NCBI RefSeq assembly: GCF_000751775.1 | Contig: NZ_CCRF01000010.1 | Location: forward strand, 53,150 to 117,149 | DNA from: Caldibacillus thermoamylovorans | Lineage (GTDB): Bacteria > Bacillota > Bacilli > Bacillales > Caldibacillaceae | Reading direction: 5' to 3' | DNA: 64,000 nt | In this document: positions 1 through 8,849 of the stretch, piece after piece | Layout: each line of letters begins with the position of its first letter | Numbering within the stretch: position 1 is the first letter of the stretch | Program-made: the position numbers and the translations under genes | Notes under the pieces: generated by a model | Database searches by the model: none | What the model was told of the DNA's origin: nothing | The model's input: only the letters and a program-made list of their open reading frames with translations

Positions 1-1485
1 GTATTATTCGGTGAGCATGGCAAGGTAATCCAAATGCAACATGTAGAATATCCGCTCTATAGTCCGGCCCCGTCGATTGCCGAACAAGATCCGGATGAGA
101 TTTTTCAAGCGGTTCTCCATTCGATTAGAGAAGTCATTCGTCAAGCTGCAATCGATTCTGCAAAAATTCAACTGGTATCCTTTAGTTCCGCCATGCACAG
201 TTTAATTTTAGTTGATGACAAAGGAAAACCATTAACCCGTTGCATTACCTGGGCAGATAGCCGGGCAACCAAATGGGCTGATAAAATCAAAAAAGAGCTG
301 AACGGGCTTGAAATCTATAAAAGGACAGGTACGCCAATCCATCCGATGTCTCCGCTCGCAAAAATTACCTGGCTCAAATCTGACCATCATGAACTTTTTG
401 CAAAGGCAAGCAAATTTATCGGAATCAAGGAGTACGTTTTTTATAAACTTTTTCATGAATATATTATTGATTACTCAATTGCCTCTGCGACCGGTCTTTT
501 TAACTTGGAACAACTGGCTTGGGATAAAGAGGCGTTACAGGTCGCCGGCATTTCAGAAGCACAATTATCCAAACCGGTACCTACCACTTTTGTGAAACGG
601 GGACTTAAACAAGAACTGGCAGCTGAACTGGGCTTATCTTCTGACACGCCATTTATCATTGGAGCAAGTGATGGTGTTCTATCCAATCTCGGTGTTGGTG
701 CGATTGATCGAGGTGTTGTTGCTGTTACAATCGGGACGAGCGGTGCCATTCGGACAGTTACGAATAGGCCGGTGACAGATCCGAAAGGCCGGATTTTCTG
801 TTATGCACTGACGGAAAACCACTGGGTCGTTGGTGGACCGGTCAATAACGGCGGGATGACTTTCCGATGGGTACGTGATGAACTTGCTTCCAGTGAAGTG
901 GAAACTGCGAAACGGCTGGGTATCGACCCGTATGATGTTCTGACGAAAATCGCATCACGGGTCAAACCGGGTGCGGACGGACTTCTCTTCCATCCTTATT
1001 TGGCCGGCGAACGTGCACCACTGTGGAATGCCAATGCCAAAGGATCGTTTTTTGGTCTCGGACTTCATCATAAAAAAGAACATATGATAAGAGCTGTCTT
1101 GGAAGGAGTTATTTTTAACCTTTACACAGTTATGTTGGCCCTTCAAGAATTAATAGGGGTACCAAATAAAATTCATGCGACAGGGGGTTTTGCCAGATCG
1201 GATTTGTGGCGGCAAATGTTGGCAGATATTTTCAACCATGAAGTAATTATTCCGGAAAGCTTTGAAAGCTCTTGCTTAGGGGCCATTGTTCTCGGTATGT
1301 ATGCGTTAGGTAAAATCGACGACTTCTCGATTATTTCGGAATGGATCGGTACCACCCATGCCCATCAACCAAAGGAAGAGAATGTTGAAATTTATGAGGA
1401 TCTTATCCCGATTTTTATCCGAGTATCCCGTTTGTTGGAAAGTGAATACGACGAAATAACCAAGTTCCAGCAAAAATGGGTGTAG
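1..1485 (+). CDS. gntK: gluconokinase, FGGY family (5' end outside the window)
   Basis: This enzyme phosphorylates gluconate to 6-phosphogluconate in the cytoplasm. The frame is open from base 1 (VLFGEHGKVIQ precedes the first ATG at 34), so the true start lies upstream and only a short N-terminal piece with the first phosphate-binding loop is missing. Visible family features are SAMHSLI and CITWADSRA near the sugar site, the GTSGAIRTV nucleotide-binding stretch, and the C-terminal GGFARSDLWRQMLADI segment typical of FGGY kinases. The sequence resembles Bacillus GntK more than xylulokinase or glycerol kinase. Its metabolic partners, the 6-phosphogluconate dehydrogenase and GntP permease, lie 9-12 kb downstream, so the gluconate genes are split by the intervening DNA. 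A terminator follows the stop. Confidence 0.9.
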   Translation, partial: VLFGEHGKVIQMQHVEYPLYSPAPSIAEQDPDEIFQAVLHSIREVIRQAAIDSAKIQLVSFSSAMHSLILVDDKGKPLTRCITWADSRATKWADKIKKELNGLEIYKRTGTPIHPMSPLAKITWLKSDHHELFAKASKFIGIKEYVFYKLFHEYIIDYSIASATGLFNLEQLAWDKEALQVAGISEAQLSKPVPTTFVKRGLKQELAAELGLSSDTPFIIGASDGVLSNLGVGAIDRGVVAVTIGTSGAIRTVTNRPVTDPKGRIFCYALTENHWVVGGPVNNGGMTFRWVRDELASSEVETAKRLGIDPYDVLTKIASRVKPGADGLLFHPYLAGERAPLWNANAKGSFFGLGLHHKKEHMIRAVLEGVIFNLYTVMLALQELIGVPNKIHATGGFARSDLWRQMLADIFNHEVIIPESFESSCLGAIVLGMYALGKIDDFSIISEWIGTTHAHQPKEENVEIYEDLIPIFIRVSRLLESEYDEITKFQQKWV

Positions 1486-1521
1486 AAATTAATACGATAT
1501 GTGCTGTGTTCCTCAATACTT

Positions 1522-1561
1522 GTCCTTCATCTATACTTAAAGATTTGGTGAAGGACTTTTT
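1522..1561 (+). terminator. intrinsic terminator after gntK
   Basis: The arms GTCCTTCA and TGAAGGAC enclose an 18-base loop and are followed by five T residues. It lies 36 bases after the gntK stop. Confidence 0.75.
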
Positions 1562-1754
1562 GTTTGAGTAATTTTTTTTCGAGAAATGTGTGTCTCCGTT
1601 ACCTCCACATTGCTATTTTGCTGCAAATATGCATTGAGTAGTCCATTGCAAATACCGGTGGTCGGTGTCGAAAAAGAAGTCAAAACATTTATATTTGGCT
1701 CTTCGCTGTTTAATGTTGAAAAAACAGGTTACCAGTGCCCATAGGATTCTATCA

Positions 1755-1863
1755 TTTCCTTGTTTGCCGCCGGTATTATCTTAGATGTAGAATAGGTTGT
1801 CAAGGAAGGCACTTGACAGCCTATCCTACATCTAAGTGCTGGTCGCTAAGCAAACAAGAAAGG
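1755..1863. repeat. large imperfect inverted repeat next to the ISL3 element
   Basis: A 24-base inner pair (1781-1804 with 1812-1835, 22 of 24 matching, 7-base loop) is enclosed by an outer pair (1755-1767 with 1850-1863, 11 of 13 matching). RNA or single-stranded DNA of this region would fold into a stem of about 110 bases. It begins just beyond the transposase stop. I could not match it to the other side of the element, so it may be a structured end, a terminator or an older insertion. Confidence 0.6.
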
Positions 1864-1873
1864 ATAAAACAAG

Positions 1874-3106
1874 TCATGATATACCAATAAGATCAAGTTT
1901 ATTAACCGTTGCATAGGCCATGGCAATAAAATTATCGGCTGTTCGGTATCCACGAGCCTTTCTTTTGGTAGCCTGAACTAAACTGTTTATTCCTTCAAGA
2001 AGGCCATTGGTCATCTTTGTAACAAACCATCTTAAGATTCCGTCTTTATGTTGTTTTAGTGTTTTTGCAACTTTAATCATTGGTTCTAGTCGGGATCGAA
2101 TAGCCCAGCTATGCCATTCATCAAAATACAATTCAGAAAGGATTGGGTGTTTAGTCCACATTTTCTGAAGCGATAGTTTCATGCGGTAGGCACGGCCTGT
2201 TGCCAAATCTAAATCCTTTAATTTGGCCAATTTACTTCCTTGTTTTTCTGTTAGGTTTTCGGGGTTCTTCAGCCAAGCGTATCGTGAATTTTTAAGTTCT
2301 GTCTGTGTCGCTTGTTCTTGTCTAAGTACCTGATCTAATGCTTCATTTACCATTTTCATGACATGAAATTTATCAAACGTAATCGTTGCATTCGGGAATT
2401 TCTCTTCAATACCCGAAATAAAGGCTGGTGACATATCGCAACAAAATTCTTTAATCTGGGAATATAAAACCCCTTTACTGTCCAGAAACTGGCTAAACAC
2501 CTGCAGTACATCTGCACCTTTACCAGTAGTAGCGAAAATGAAGCGTTTGGTATCCATATCAATAAAAAATGTCACATATTTATGGCCTTTTGCTCGTGAT
2601 GTTTCATCCATCGCTATACGAGTGACATTAGATACATCTATGTTTTCCATGGCTTTGTTGACATCGTATTTAAATACTCGCCAAAGGTGCGTATCATGTT
2701 CGCCTACTTCACGAGCTACGGCAGCGACAGACATTTCAACCATTAGCGACAACACATGGTGCTCAAATAATAATGAAAATCCAGCTCTTGGACGTGCCTA
2801 ATCAATGACAACCGTACGTATTTTTCCGCATGACTCACATTTTACTCGTGGCATTCTGGCATGGAGAATGGTCTTGTATTGCCAAAAATTTAGATGTCTC
2901 CAAGTCCGGTCTTGATCTTGTATATCATGAACTTTACAACCCGTTTTACCGCAATTAGGACAAGAAAATTCCGCTCCTGATTGATATTCAATATAAATGT
3001 GTAAGGTGTTTTCTTCTTTAGCTAATTCATTATGGAAAACATACCAAGGTTTAGGTATTTCTAACGCATCTTGGAATACATTATACTCTTCTTCAAAGTT
3101 TTTCAT
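1874..3106 (-). pseudogene. ISL3-family transposase interrupted by an in-frame amber stop
   Basis: The N-terminal 102 codons carry a zinc-ribbon pair (CPNCG and CESCG) and the HTH start of an ISL3 transposase. The remaining part carries the DDE domain, with DETS (first Asp), CCDMSPAF, FDKFHVMK and the C-terminal TNGLLEGINSLVQATKRKARGYR. The halves are in one frame, separated only by TAG at 2798-2800 where relatives have Trp (VxWARP context). Reading through gives ARPRAGFSLLFEHHVLSLMVEM, a normal ISL3 continuation. A single TGG to TAG change therefore inactivates it unless the stop is suppressed. Terminal inverted repeats and target duplication could not be delimited. Gene debris on its right side suggests it inserted into or beside another gene. 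Confidence 0.85.
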
Positions 3107-3193
3107 AAGACTATCACCCCAGGTAATTTAGTAGTATTACCCAGTATAGACAGCTTTGGGAGGCTTTAAACTAAACATTAAATAGCGAGGAAG

Positions 3194-3546
3194 CCAATAA
3201 TTTCATTTTATTCCGCAAGATATCAAGCAAATAAATCATTAGAAGCAGAAATTAAAAAAATAAAAGAACAACATAATTTTGAAATGCGGAAAATTAAAGC
3301 TGATTTGATGCCGAAATAAAAAAATTAAAAATGGAATTAGAAAAGCAAGCGGAACTTTATGAAAAAAATGCTCAATCTGATATTGTAAAAGAAATCTTTA
3401 CTCAAATGCTTAAAGGCGACAATCCTTTTGAAAATCTTGCTGTTGGATTAAATGAATTCGAAAGGATAAAAAAAATTGAAATGGCACCAAATCAAAGTAA
3501 AAGTAATGGTAAGTATAAACGTCATTCTAAACGAAGAAAAAAATAG
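3194..3546 (+). pseudogene. frameshifted fragment of a coiled-coil protein
   Basis: Two reading frames join into one plausible protein. Codons from 3194 encode a Lys/Glu-rich helix (YSARYQANKSLEAEIKKIKEQ), then the frame changes near 3305 and continues as AEIKKLKMELEKQAELYEKN to a stop at 3544-3546. No convincing start or ribosome binding site is seen, and the upstream end lies against the ISL3 element, so this is probably the 3' part of a disrupted gene. The helix is strongly coiled-coil-like. I do not recognise the family. An intact 71-codon frame starts at 3331 but begins mid-helix. Confidence 0.5.
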
Positions 3547-3604
3547 ACATCTCAAATATGAGAAGTCATTTTTCAAATAATAGTATTTCAATATTTATAT
3601 TAAA

Positions 3605-4141
3605 TTAGGATAATCTTAAGAATGCTAACCGAAGACCATTTGGGTTTTTCTGTAAAAACTTGAAAGAATTATTTAAATAGAATTTTTCTATTTTATCAAT
3701 AGGTTCATACTCTACACATACAATTCTCATGCCTATTGTTCTATAAACGATCTTGCAATTTTCTAATGCTAATCTTAAAATTTCAGATCCTGGAATAATA
3801 CCTTTATACTGATCTGCCCTACCTAGTTGTGCAATTAAAATGGTACTGACTGATAAAGCGTGTTTATTAAAGGCAATCTTTTGTCTTACAGATTTCGAAA
3901 CACCTTCTGCAAATTCAAACTGCTTATTCATCAAAGTAAAATAACCAATTATGTCGTTGTTATTCTCTTCATCAATTATAATGAATGTTCGAGTCATTCC
4001 CCTTTTTTCATTTTCAATAGGTTGATTCTTTAAGAAGTTTTCCACCCCAGAGTTTAATGAACACGAAAAAGAGGAGAGATAATCTCGTACCTCGCTCTCC
4101 TCACCAGCTTCTATAAGACTTAATAAACTTATTACTTGCAT
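3605..4141 (-). CDS. GNAT acetyltransferase, possible toxin of a two-gene module
   Basis: This 178-residue protein has a GNAT-like fold signature: the central strands FIIIDEENNNDIIGYFTL and VSTILIAQLGRADQYKG, a modified acyl-CoA loop IPGSEILRLAL, and a C-terminal FYLNNSFKFLQKN, the position of the usual FYxxxGF. The arrangement resembles TacT/AtaT-type toxins, which acetylate aminoacyl-tRNA. Its start overlaps the end of a 58-codon gene by 10 bases, so translation is probably coupled. The small partner does not look like the usual RHH (DUF1778) antitoxin. Toxin activity is inferred from gene order and length. A small housekeeping acetyltransferase is the alternative. Confidence 0.7.
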   Translation of the reverse strand: MQVISLLSLIEAGEESEVRDYLSSFSCSLNSGVENFLKNQPIENEKRGMTRTFIIIDEENNNDIIGYFTLMNKQFEFAEGVSKSVRQKIAFNKHALSVSTILIAQLGRADQYKGIIPGSEILRLALENCKIVYRTIGMRIVCVEYEPIDKIEKFYLNNSFKFLQKNPNGLRLAFLRLS

Positions 4142-4308
4142 TTTCTGCTTTTAAGTACGTTTGAAGCATGAGCAATTCTGTCTTTATCACTTAAATAAAG
4201 ATCATTAAACTCATTACTTTTGGGTAATTTTATTGGAGAGGCGGAAATAATTCTTTTAGCTGCTTGTTCATCCAATATATACTGTTCAGTAAGAGCTAAA
4301 ACAGCCAT
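4132..4308 (-). CDS. 58-residue protein upstream of the GNAT gene, candidate antitoxin
   Basis: The start at 4308 is chosen because AAGGAGG lies 8 bases before that ATG. Two earlier in-frame starts (4347, 4335) have poorer spacing. The protein begins MAVLALTEQYILDEQAAKRI, then has a Lys/Pro-rich middle and a basic C-terminus (ASNVLKSRKCK). It has no motif I recognise. The four-to-ten base overlap with the downstream acetyltransferase, the small size and the charged tail fit an antitoxin or a coupled partner. Confidence 0.55.
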   Translation of the reverse strand: MAVLALTEQYILDEQAAKRIISASPIKLPKSNEFNDLYLSDKDRIAHASNVLKSRKCK

Positions 4309-4389
4309 TTCATTTTCCTCCTTATCATTTTCCATAAACCTCCCCACTTCTCAAAATAATGTAGTGGTATAGTATAGGACCATTCTTAA

Positions 4390-4579
4390 TTATATTATAC
4401 ATTCATACAAAGTAATTTACAACAGAGTCATAAAATAGGTATGTGGCAAGTTTTTCTCGATAGTATTTAAATATTGGGTTTTTCAAGACACTCTTTTTTA
4501 TACGCTTTTCGGCTACTTCGCTTCGCTTGCTCTCCTGGATAAGTGGCAATAATTTTTCAAATTAATGCCCAGACTGAAA
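4390..4579. other. intergenic stretch without recognisable genes
   Basis: AT-rich sequence upstream of the small-protein/GNAT pair. I saw no open frame with a ribosome binding site, no terminator with a T run and no repeat shared with the rest of the window. Confidence 0.5.
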
Positions 4580-4669
4580 TTAAAACCCAAGAATTTTGCT
4601 TAAATGCCCCATTGCCGATGATAGGCTAATGCTAATAAAAAATAGAAAACATGCCATTAACTTTTTCAT
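4580..4669 (-). CDS. possible 29-residue secreted or membrane peptide
   Basis: An open frame of 29 codons reads MKKLMACFLFFISISLSSAM, then GHLSKILGF. The Lys-Lys start followed by a hydrophobic run looks like a signal peptide. A weak AAAGGGA lies about 7 bases before the ATG. Conservation is unknown and it may be chance. Confidence 0.25.
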   Translation of the reverse strand: MKKLMACFLFFISISLSSAMGHLSKILGF

Positions 4670-4843
4670 GGTAAATTCCCTTTCTGTCTATATCATACGG
4701 GGAAAAGGGGGGAAAGTTTCATGTATCCTATGAACTCCTAAATACAAGGGAGATCTCTTTCCAAAAGAAAGTGTGTATTTCTAACATAATACTATTAATA
4801 CAATAGCAATACCTTTTCCACTTGTTTTACTATTGAGGTTATG

Positions 4844-4864
4844 TTAAACTTTAAAAAAGTTTAA
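4844..4864. promoter_or_regulatory. palindrome, candidate RpiR operator
   Basis: TTAAACTTTAAAAAAGTTTAA is a near-perfect inverted repeat upstream of the RpiR gene. A further AAGTTTAAA half-site lies at 4879-4887, against the ribosome binding site. The position fits autoregulation of this regulator and control of the operon behind it. The assignment is inferred from symmetry and position only. Confidence 0.5.
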
Positions 4865-4900
4865 ACTTCTTTTTGACTAAGTTTAAAGGGGAGACTTCTT

Positions 4901-5761
4901 TTGGGGGATACACAAACAATAAAAGAAACGATTGAAATGTGTTTTCATTCACTATCAAAAAAGCAGCAAAAGGTTGCAAGTTTTGTACTAAATAATCCGA
5001 CATATGTTGCTACACACTCAGCAGCTGAGGTTGGTATGAAGGCGGAGACAAGTGAAACAACCGTTATCCGTTTTTGTTACGCACTTGGATTGACAGGTTA
5101 TGCTCAATTACAAAGGGAAATTACCTTATTTGTTTTTAATCAAACAACGGCTAGTACGCTTGGTAATTACTTTTCATCCAAAAAAGAACTTTTTAATGAC
5201 CAACAACTAATCGAAAAGGCAATAGGGAAAGATATAGTTAGAATTAACAGAATATCCGAACAAGTCGATAAACAAATGTTTTTTAAAGTAACCAAGCAAT
5301 TACATGAAGCAAAAAATATTTATGTGATGGGAGTTGGTGCTTCACGATTCGCTGCAGAATGGTTGCATTTTACAATGAGTATTCTTCGGCCAAATGTATC
5401 GATAATCCAAGCTAAAACACCTGAATTTATTCGAATCATGCAGGAAATAACGGACGAATCGACTGTCATCGTGATCTCACTACATCGTTATTTTAAAGAA
5501 CCGCTTCAAATAGCTGAAGTTTTACACAAACGGGGGATTCCGGTTATTGGGATTACTGATTCAAAGTTAGCACCGATTCATGAGCATTGTTCACAAGCTT
5601 TCGTATTAGAACAGACAGAAAAATCAACCATTGACTTGATGCCTGCACTAATATCCTTCCTCAATTTATTAGTAACAGGGATGATGTCATTTGATCCTGA
5701 ATATTATAACGAACAACGATTACATTATGATGATCCTAACAACAGTTTTATCGCAGAATAA
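4901..5761 (+). CDS. RpiR/MurR-family transcriptional regulator
   Basis: This 286-residue regulator has an N-terminal RpiR helix-turn-helix (about residues 1-77, LSKKQQKVASFVLNNP through TVIRFCYALGLTGYAQLQ) and a C-terminal SIS sugar-phosphate-type domain (about 125-265, YVMGVGASRFAAEW and TVIVISLHRYFKEPLQIAEVLHKRG). The start is TTG at 4901, preceded by AAAGGGGAG with 7-base spacing. It is first in a tight operon with an M20 deacylase, a GNAT enzyme, an N-acylamino acid racemase and a transporter, so it most likely senses an intermediate or related ligand of that pathway. RpiR proteins can activate or repress. The palindrome at 4844-4864 is a candidate site. Confidence 0.88.
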   Translation: MGDTQTIKETIEMCFHSLSKKQQKVASFVLNNPTYVATHSAAEVGMKAETSETTVIRFCYALGLTGYAQLQREITLFVFNQTTASTLGNYFSSKKELFNDQQLIEKAIGKDIVRINRISEQVDKQMFFKVTKQLHEAKNIYVMGVGASRFAAEWLHFTMSILRPNVSIIQAKTPEFIRIMQEITDESTVIVISLHRYFKEPLQIAEVLHKRGIPVIGITDSKLAPIHEHCSQAFVLEQTEKSTIDLMPALISFLNLLVTGMMSFDPEYYNEQRLHYDDPNNSFIAE

Positions 5762-5776
5762 TGGAGTTGAAAAAAA

Positions 5777-6913
5777 ATGTTGGTACAAAAATTAGCGGAA
5801 AGGTTACAACCTATTTTTAACCATTTACATGAAAACCCAGAAATCAGTTGGAATGAAGTAGAAACAACAAAATACATTAAGAGTTTTCTCAAATCGGAAA
5901 ACTTAAAACCAAAAACCTTTGAAAATATGACTGGATTATATGTGGATATTGGTAAAGGAACACCTCGAGTTGGATTCAGAACAGATATGGATGCACTTTG
6001 GCAAGAAGTCGATGGAAAATTTCAAGCAAACCATTCTTGTGGTCATGATGGACATATGACGGTGGCACTTGGCGTAGTTCTTTTATTAAAAGATTTGGCG
6101 CCAACACTTCCAGGGGCAGTCCGTATCATTTTCCAACCTGCTGAGGAAAAAGCGCAAGGAGCAAAAGCAATGGTCGAACAAGGTGTTGTTGACTCGTTGC
6201 AATTTTTATATGGTGCACATGTCCGTCCTCTTGTTGAACTTAAGGATGGAACGTTTGCACCAGCCTTACATCACGGAGCAGCTAAGCTTTTCTCAGGTAA
6301 AATTCAAGGTGTAGAAGCGCATGGGGCACGGCCGGAAGAGGGGAAAAATGCGATTGAAATAGCATCTGCAATCATTGATGGGCTAAAGCGTATTTGGATT
6401 AGTCCTACAGAGCAAGCCTCCATCAAAATGACTCAGCTACATGCTGGTGGCACCGCGACAAACATTATCCCAGCAAATGCCACATTCAGCATTGATGCAC
6501 GTGCACAAACCAATGCCACCATGGAGGTATTAACAAGCGGCTTCGAAAAGGTTATTACTGCAGTAAGCATGATGTATGATGTATCCATTCCTTATCAAGT
6601 TGACGCACATGTTGCTGCAGCTCAGGTCGATGACACAGCAAAAATGATTTTAAAGGAAGCCATTATCGATGTAATAGGGGAGGAAAACTGTGCACAAGAA
6701 GTAATTACACCTGGTGGAGAAGATTTTCACTTTTATACCTTCTTGAAGCCACAACTAAAAACGACGATGCTAGGGATTGGCTGCGGTGTTACACCAGGAC
6801 TACATCATCCAAACATGGTGTTTAACCAAGATAGACTATCAACAAGTTCAGTAATTATAACGCGGGCACTTGTGTTAACACTAGAATATTTAGAAAAGGG
6901 TGAAAAGTTATGA
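5777..6913 (+). CDS. M20-family amidohydrolase, likely N-acyl-L-amino acid deacylase
   Basis: This cytoplasmic zinc hydrolase of 378 residues carries the M20 metal-binding CGHDGH (88-93) after RTDMDAL, the catalytic Glu region PAEEKAQGA, a dimerisation domain with AHGARPEEG, and the late metal ligand in GGEDFHFY. The family hydrolyses N-acyl amino acids or short peptides. The neighbouring racemase and acyltransferase make an N-succinyl-L-amino acid desuccinylase role the best guess, releasing the free L-amino acid. The ATG at 5777 follows a weak GGAG. Its stop overlaps the next ATG (ATGA), showing translational coupling. Confidence 0.85.
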   Translation: MLVQKLAERLQPIFNHLHENPEISWNEVETTKYIKSFLKSENLKPKTFENMTGLYVDIGKGTPRVGFRTDMDALWQEVDGKFQANHSCGHDGHMTVALGVVLLLKDLAPTLPGAVRIIFQPAEEKAQGAKAMVEQGVVDSLQFLYGAHVRPLVELKDGTFAPALHHGAAKLFSGKIQGVEAHGARPEEGKNAIEIASAIIDGLKRIWISPTEQASIKMTQLHAGGTATNIIPANATFSIDARAQTNATMEVLTSGFEKVITAVSMMYDVSIPYQVDAHVAAAQVDDTAKMILKEAIIDVIGEENCAQEVITPGGEDFHFYTFLKPQLKTTMLGIGCGVTPGLHHPNMVFNQDRLSTSSVIITRALVLTLEYLEKGEKL

Positions 6914-7722
6914 TTAACATTTGCGAACTAAAAACAATGAATGAAATGGAACAAGTTCAGGAACTCGAACGAAAGGTTTGGGGAATGGACCCCGTTTTAC
7001 CAACGCATCAAACACTGACAGCAGTAAAAAACGGCGGTATAATCATTGGTGCCTTTGACGGAGAGAAATTAGTTGGTTTTAGCTATGGATTTTCCGGATT
7101 TCAAAATGGGAAGAGTTATCTATGTTCTCACATGCTTGGGATTGATGAAGCATATCGTTCGCAAGGCATTGGTGAAATGCTGAAGCGAAGTCAATGCAAA
7201 GTTGCTATAGAAAAGGGCTATTCCTTGATAAAGTGGACTTATGACCCACTTGAGACAAGAAATGCTTTTCTCAATCTAACGAAATTAAATGGTATATGCA
7301 ATACATATATTGAAAATTGCTATGGAGAAATGAATGATAACCTTAACCAAGGTCTCCCATCCGATCGCTTTGAAGTTCATTGGTATGTAAAAAGCCCGCA
7401 TGTAGTTGAAAAACATGTTCCAAACATACAAAGTATCTTACCTCTGAATACACTAGCATTTAATGAAAAGGGACAACCTGTCTGTATTACAGAGCAAGAA
7501 AACGAATTAACAGGCCAAGCATATTCCATAACTGTCCCAAAGGATTTTCAGGGTTTAAAAGCAGTCAGCGAGGATCTTGCGCTGGATTGGCGACTAAAGA
7601 CACGCAGACTTTTTCAAAAACTTTTCCATGCTGGCTATGCAGCGGTACAATTAGAAAAGCATGATACAAATGGTAAATATATTTTTATTAAAAAAGACAC
7701 ATTAGAACTTGGAGGAGAATAA
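6910..7722 (+). CDS. GNAT-superfamily acyltransferase (COG3375-like), likely D-amino acid N-succinyltransferase
   Basis: This is a 270-residue protein whose N-terminal half is a GNAT fold. The acyl-CoA loop is [14 protein letters not shown] (about 82-95), preceded by the strand [14 protein letters not shown] and followed by the [20 protein letters not shown] helix region. The longer C-terminal part is typical of the group found beside N-acylamino acid racemases. In Geobacillus kaustophilus such an enzyme succinylates D-amino acids ahead of racemisation. That role here is inferred from gene context. It overlaps the M20 gene by 4 bases and ends 2 bases before the racemase. Confidence 0.8.
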   Translation: MINICELKTMNEMEQVQELERKVWGMDPVLPTHQTLTAVKNGGIIIGAFDGEKLVGFSYGFSGFQNGKSYLCSHMLGIDEAYRSQGIGEMLKRSQCKVAIEKGYSLIKWTYDPLETRNAFLNLTKLNGICNTYIENCYGEMNDNLNQGLPSDRFEVHWYVKSPHVVEKHVPNIQSILPLNTLAFNEKGQPVCITEQENELTGQAYSITVPKDFQGLKAVSEDLALDWRLKTRRLFQKLFHAGYAAVQLEKHDTNGKYIFIKKDTLELGGE

Positions 7723-7724
7723 CT

Positions 7725-8849
7725 GTGAAAATTACAGATATCACGATTCGTCATTTAAAAATGACGATGAAAAGCCCTTTTACGACTAGCTTTGGAACAT
7801 TTAAGGATAAGGAATTCTTACTGCTGGAAGCAAAAAATGAAGATGGAACCGTTGGCTGGGGGGAATCTGTTGCATTTAATGCCCCTTGGTATAACGAAGA
7901 AACCTTAAAAACAAACTGGCATATGTTGGAGGATTTTTTAATACCACTGATCTTAAATAAGGAAATAAAACATCCAGATGAAGTGAATCAAATGTTTGCT
8001 CCGATTCGCAAAAATAACATGGCAAAGTCCACAATTGAAGGTGCCATATGGGATATATACGCTCAACAAACGAACCAATCCCTTGCACAAGCCCTGGGAG
8101 GAACGAAAGATAAAATTGAAGTTGGGATCAGTATTGGTATTCAAAACTCGATTGATGAATTACTGCGTGTTGTCGATGGTTTTTTAAAGGAAGGTTATAA
8201 ACGGATTAAAGTAAAGATTAAGCCAGGTTGGGATGTAGACGTGATACGTTCCTTACGTGAACACTTCCCAAATGTACCAATTATGGCTGATGCAAACTCT
8301 GCTTATCGTTTAAAAGACATCGACCTTTTAAAACAGCTGGATGAATTTGACTTAATGATGATTGAACAACCGTTAGCATCAGACGATATTATCGACCATG
8401 CACAGTTGCAAAAGGAATTGAAAACTCCAATTTGTTTAGATGAAAGCATCCATTCTTTGGAAGATGCGCGAAAGGCTATAGAGCTGGGAAGTACAAAAAT
8501 AATTAATATTAAAATTGGACGAGTTGGAGGACTCACAGAAGCGAAGAAAATTCATGATTATTGTGAAGAAAAGGGTGTTCCCGTTTGGTGCGGTGGTATG
8601 CTTGAATCAGGTATTGGGCGTAGCCATAATATTGCTTTAACAACTTTGTCAAACTTTATCCTACCGGGGGATACAGCTGGTTCTAACCGCTATTGGGAAA
8701 AAGATATCATTCGCCCTGAAGTTGTTGCAACAGATGGGTATATTGATGTTCCACAAACACCAGGTATCGGTTATGAAGTAGACCGCGAAACGGTTGAAGC
8801 CTATACCGTAGCAAAAAAAGAATATAGATCAGGAGGAACCACCGTATGA
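7725..8849 (+). CDS. N-succinylamino acid racemase / o-succinylbenzoate synthase-type enolase-superfamily enzyme
   Basis: This 374-residue enolase-superfamily enzyme has all expected active-site residues: lysines in KVKIK (162-166), metal ligands Asp189 (ADAN), Glu214 (IEQP) and Asp239 (LDES), and the second catalytic Lys263 (NIKIG). These numbers agree with characterised N-acylamino acid racemases. No menaquinone genes lie nearby, and the neighbouring deacylase and acyltransferase point to racemisation of N-succinyl amino acids rather than o-succinylbenzoate synthesis. The start is GTG at 7725 with GGAGGAG at the right spacing. The stop overlaps the transporter start by 4 bases. Confidence 0.88.
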   Translation: MKITDITIRHLKMTMKSPFTTSFGTFKDKEFLLLEAKNEDGTVGWGESVAFNAPWYNEETLKTNWHMLEDFLIPLILNKEIKHPDEVNQMFAPIRKNNMAKSTIEGAIWDIYAQQTNQSLAQALGGTKDKIEVGISIGIQNSIDELLRVVDGFLKEGYKRIKVKIKPGWDVDVIRSLREHFPNVPIMADANSAYRLKDIDLLKQLDEFDLMMIEQPLASDDIIDHAQLQKELKTPICLDESIHSLEDARKAIELGSTKIINIKIGRVGGLTEAKKIHDYCEEKGVPVWCGGMLESGIGRSHNIALTTLSNFILPGDTAGSNRYWEKDIIRPEVVATDGYIDVPQTPGIGYEVDRETVEAYTVAKKEYRSGGTTV

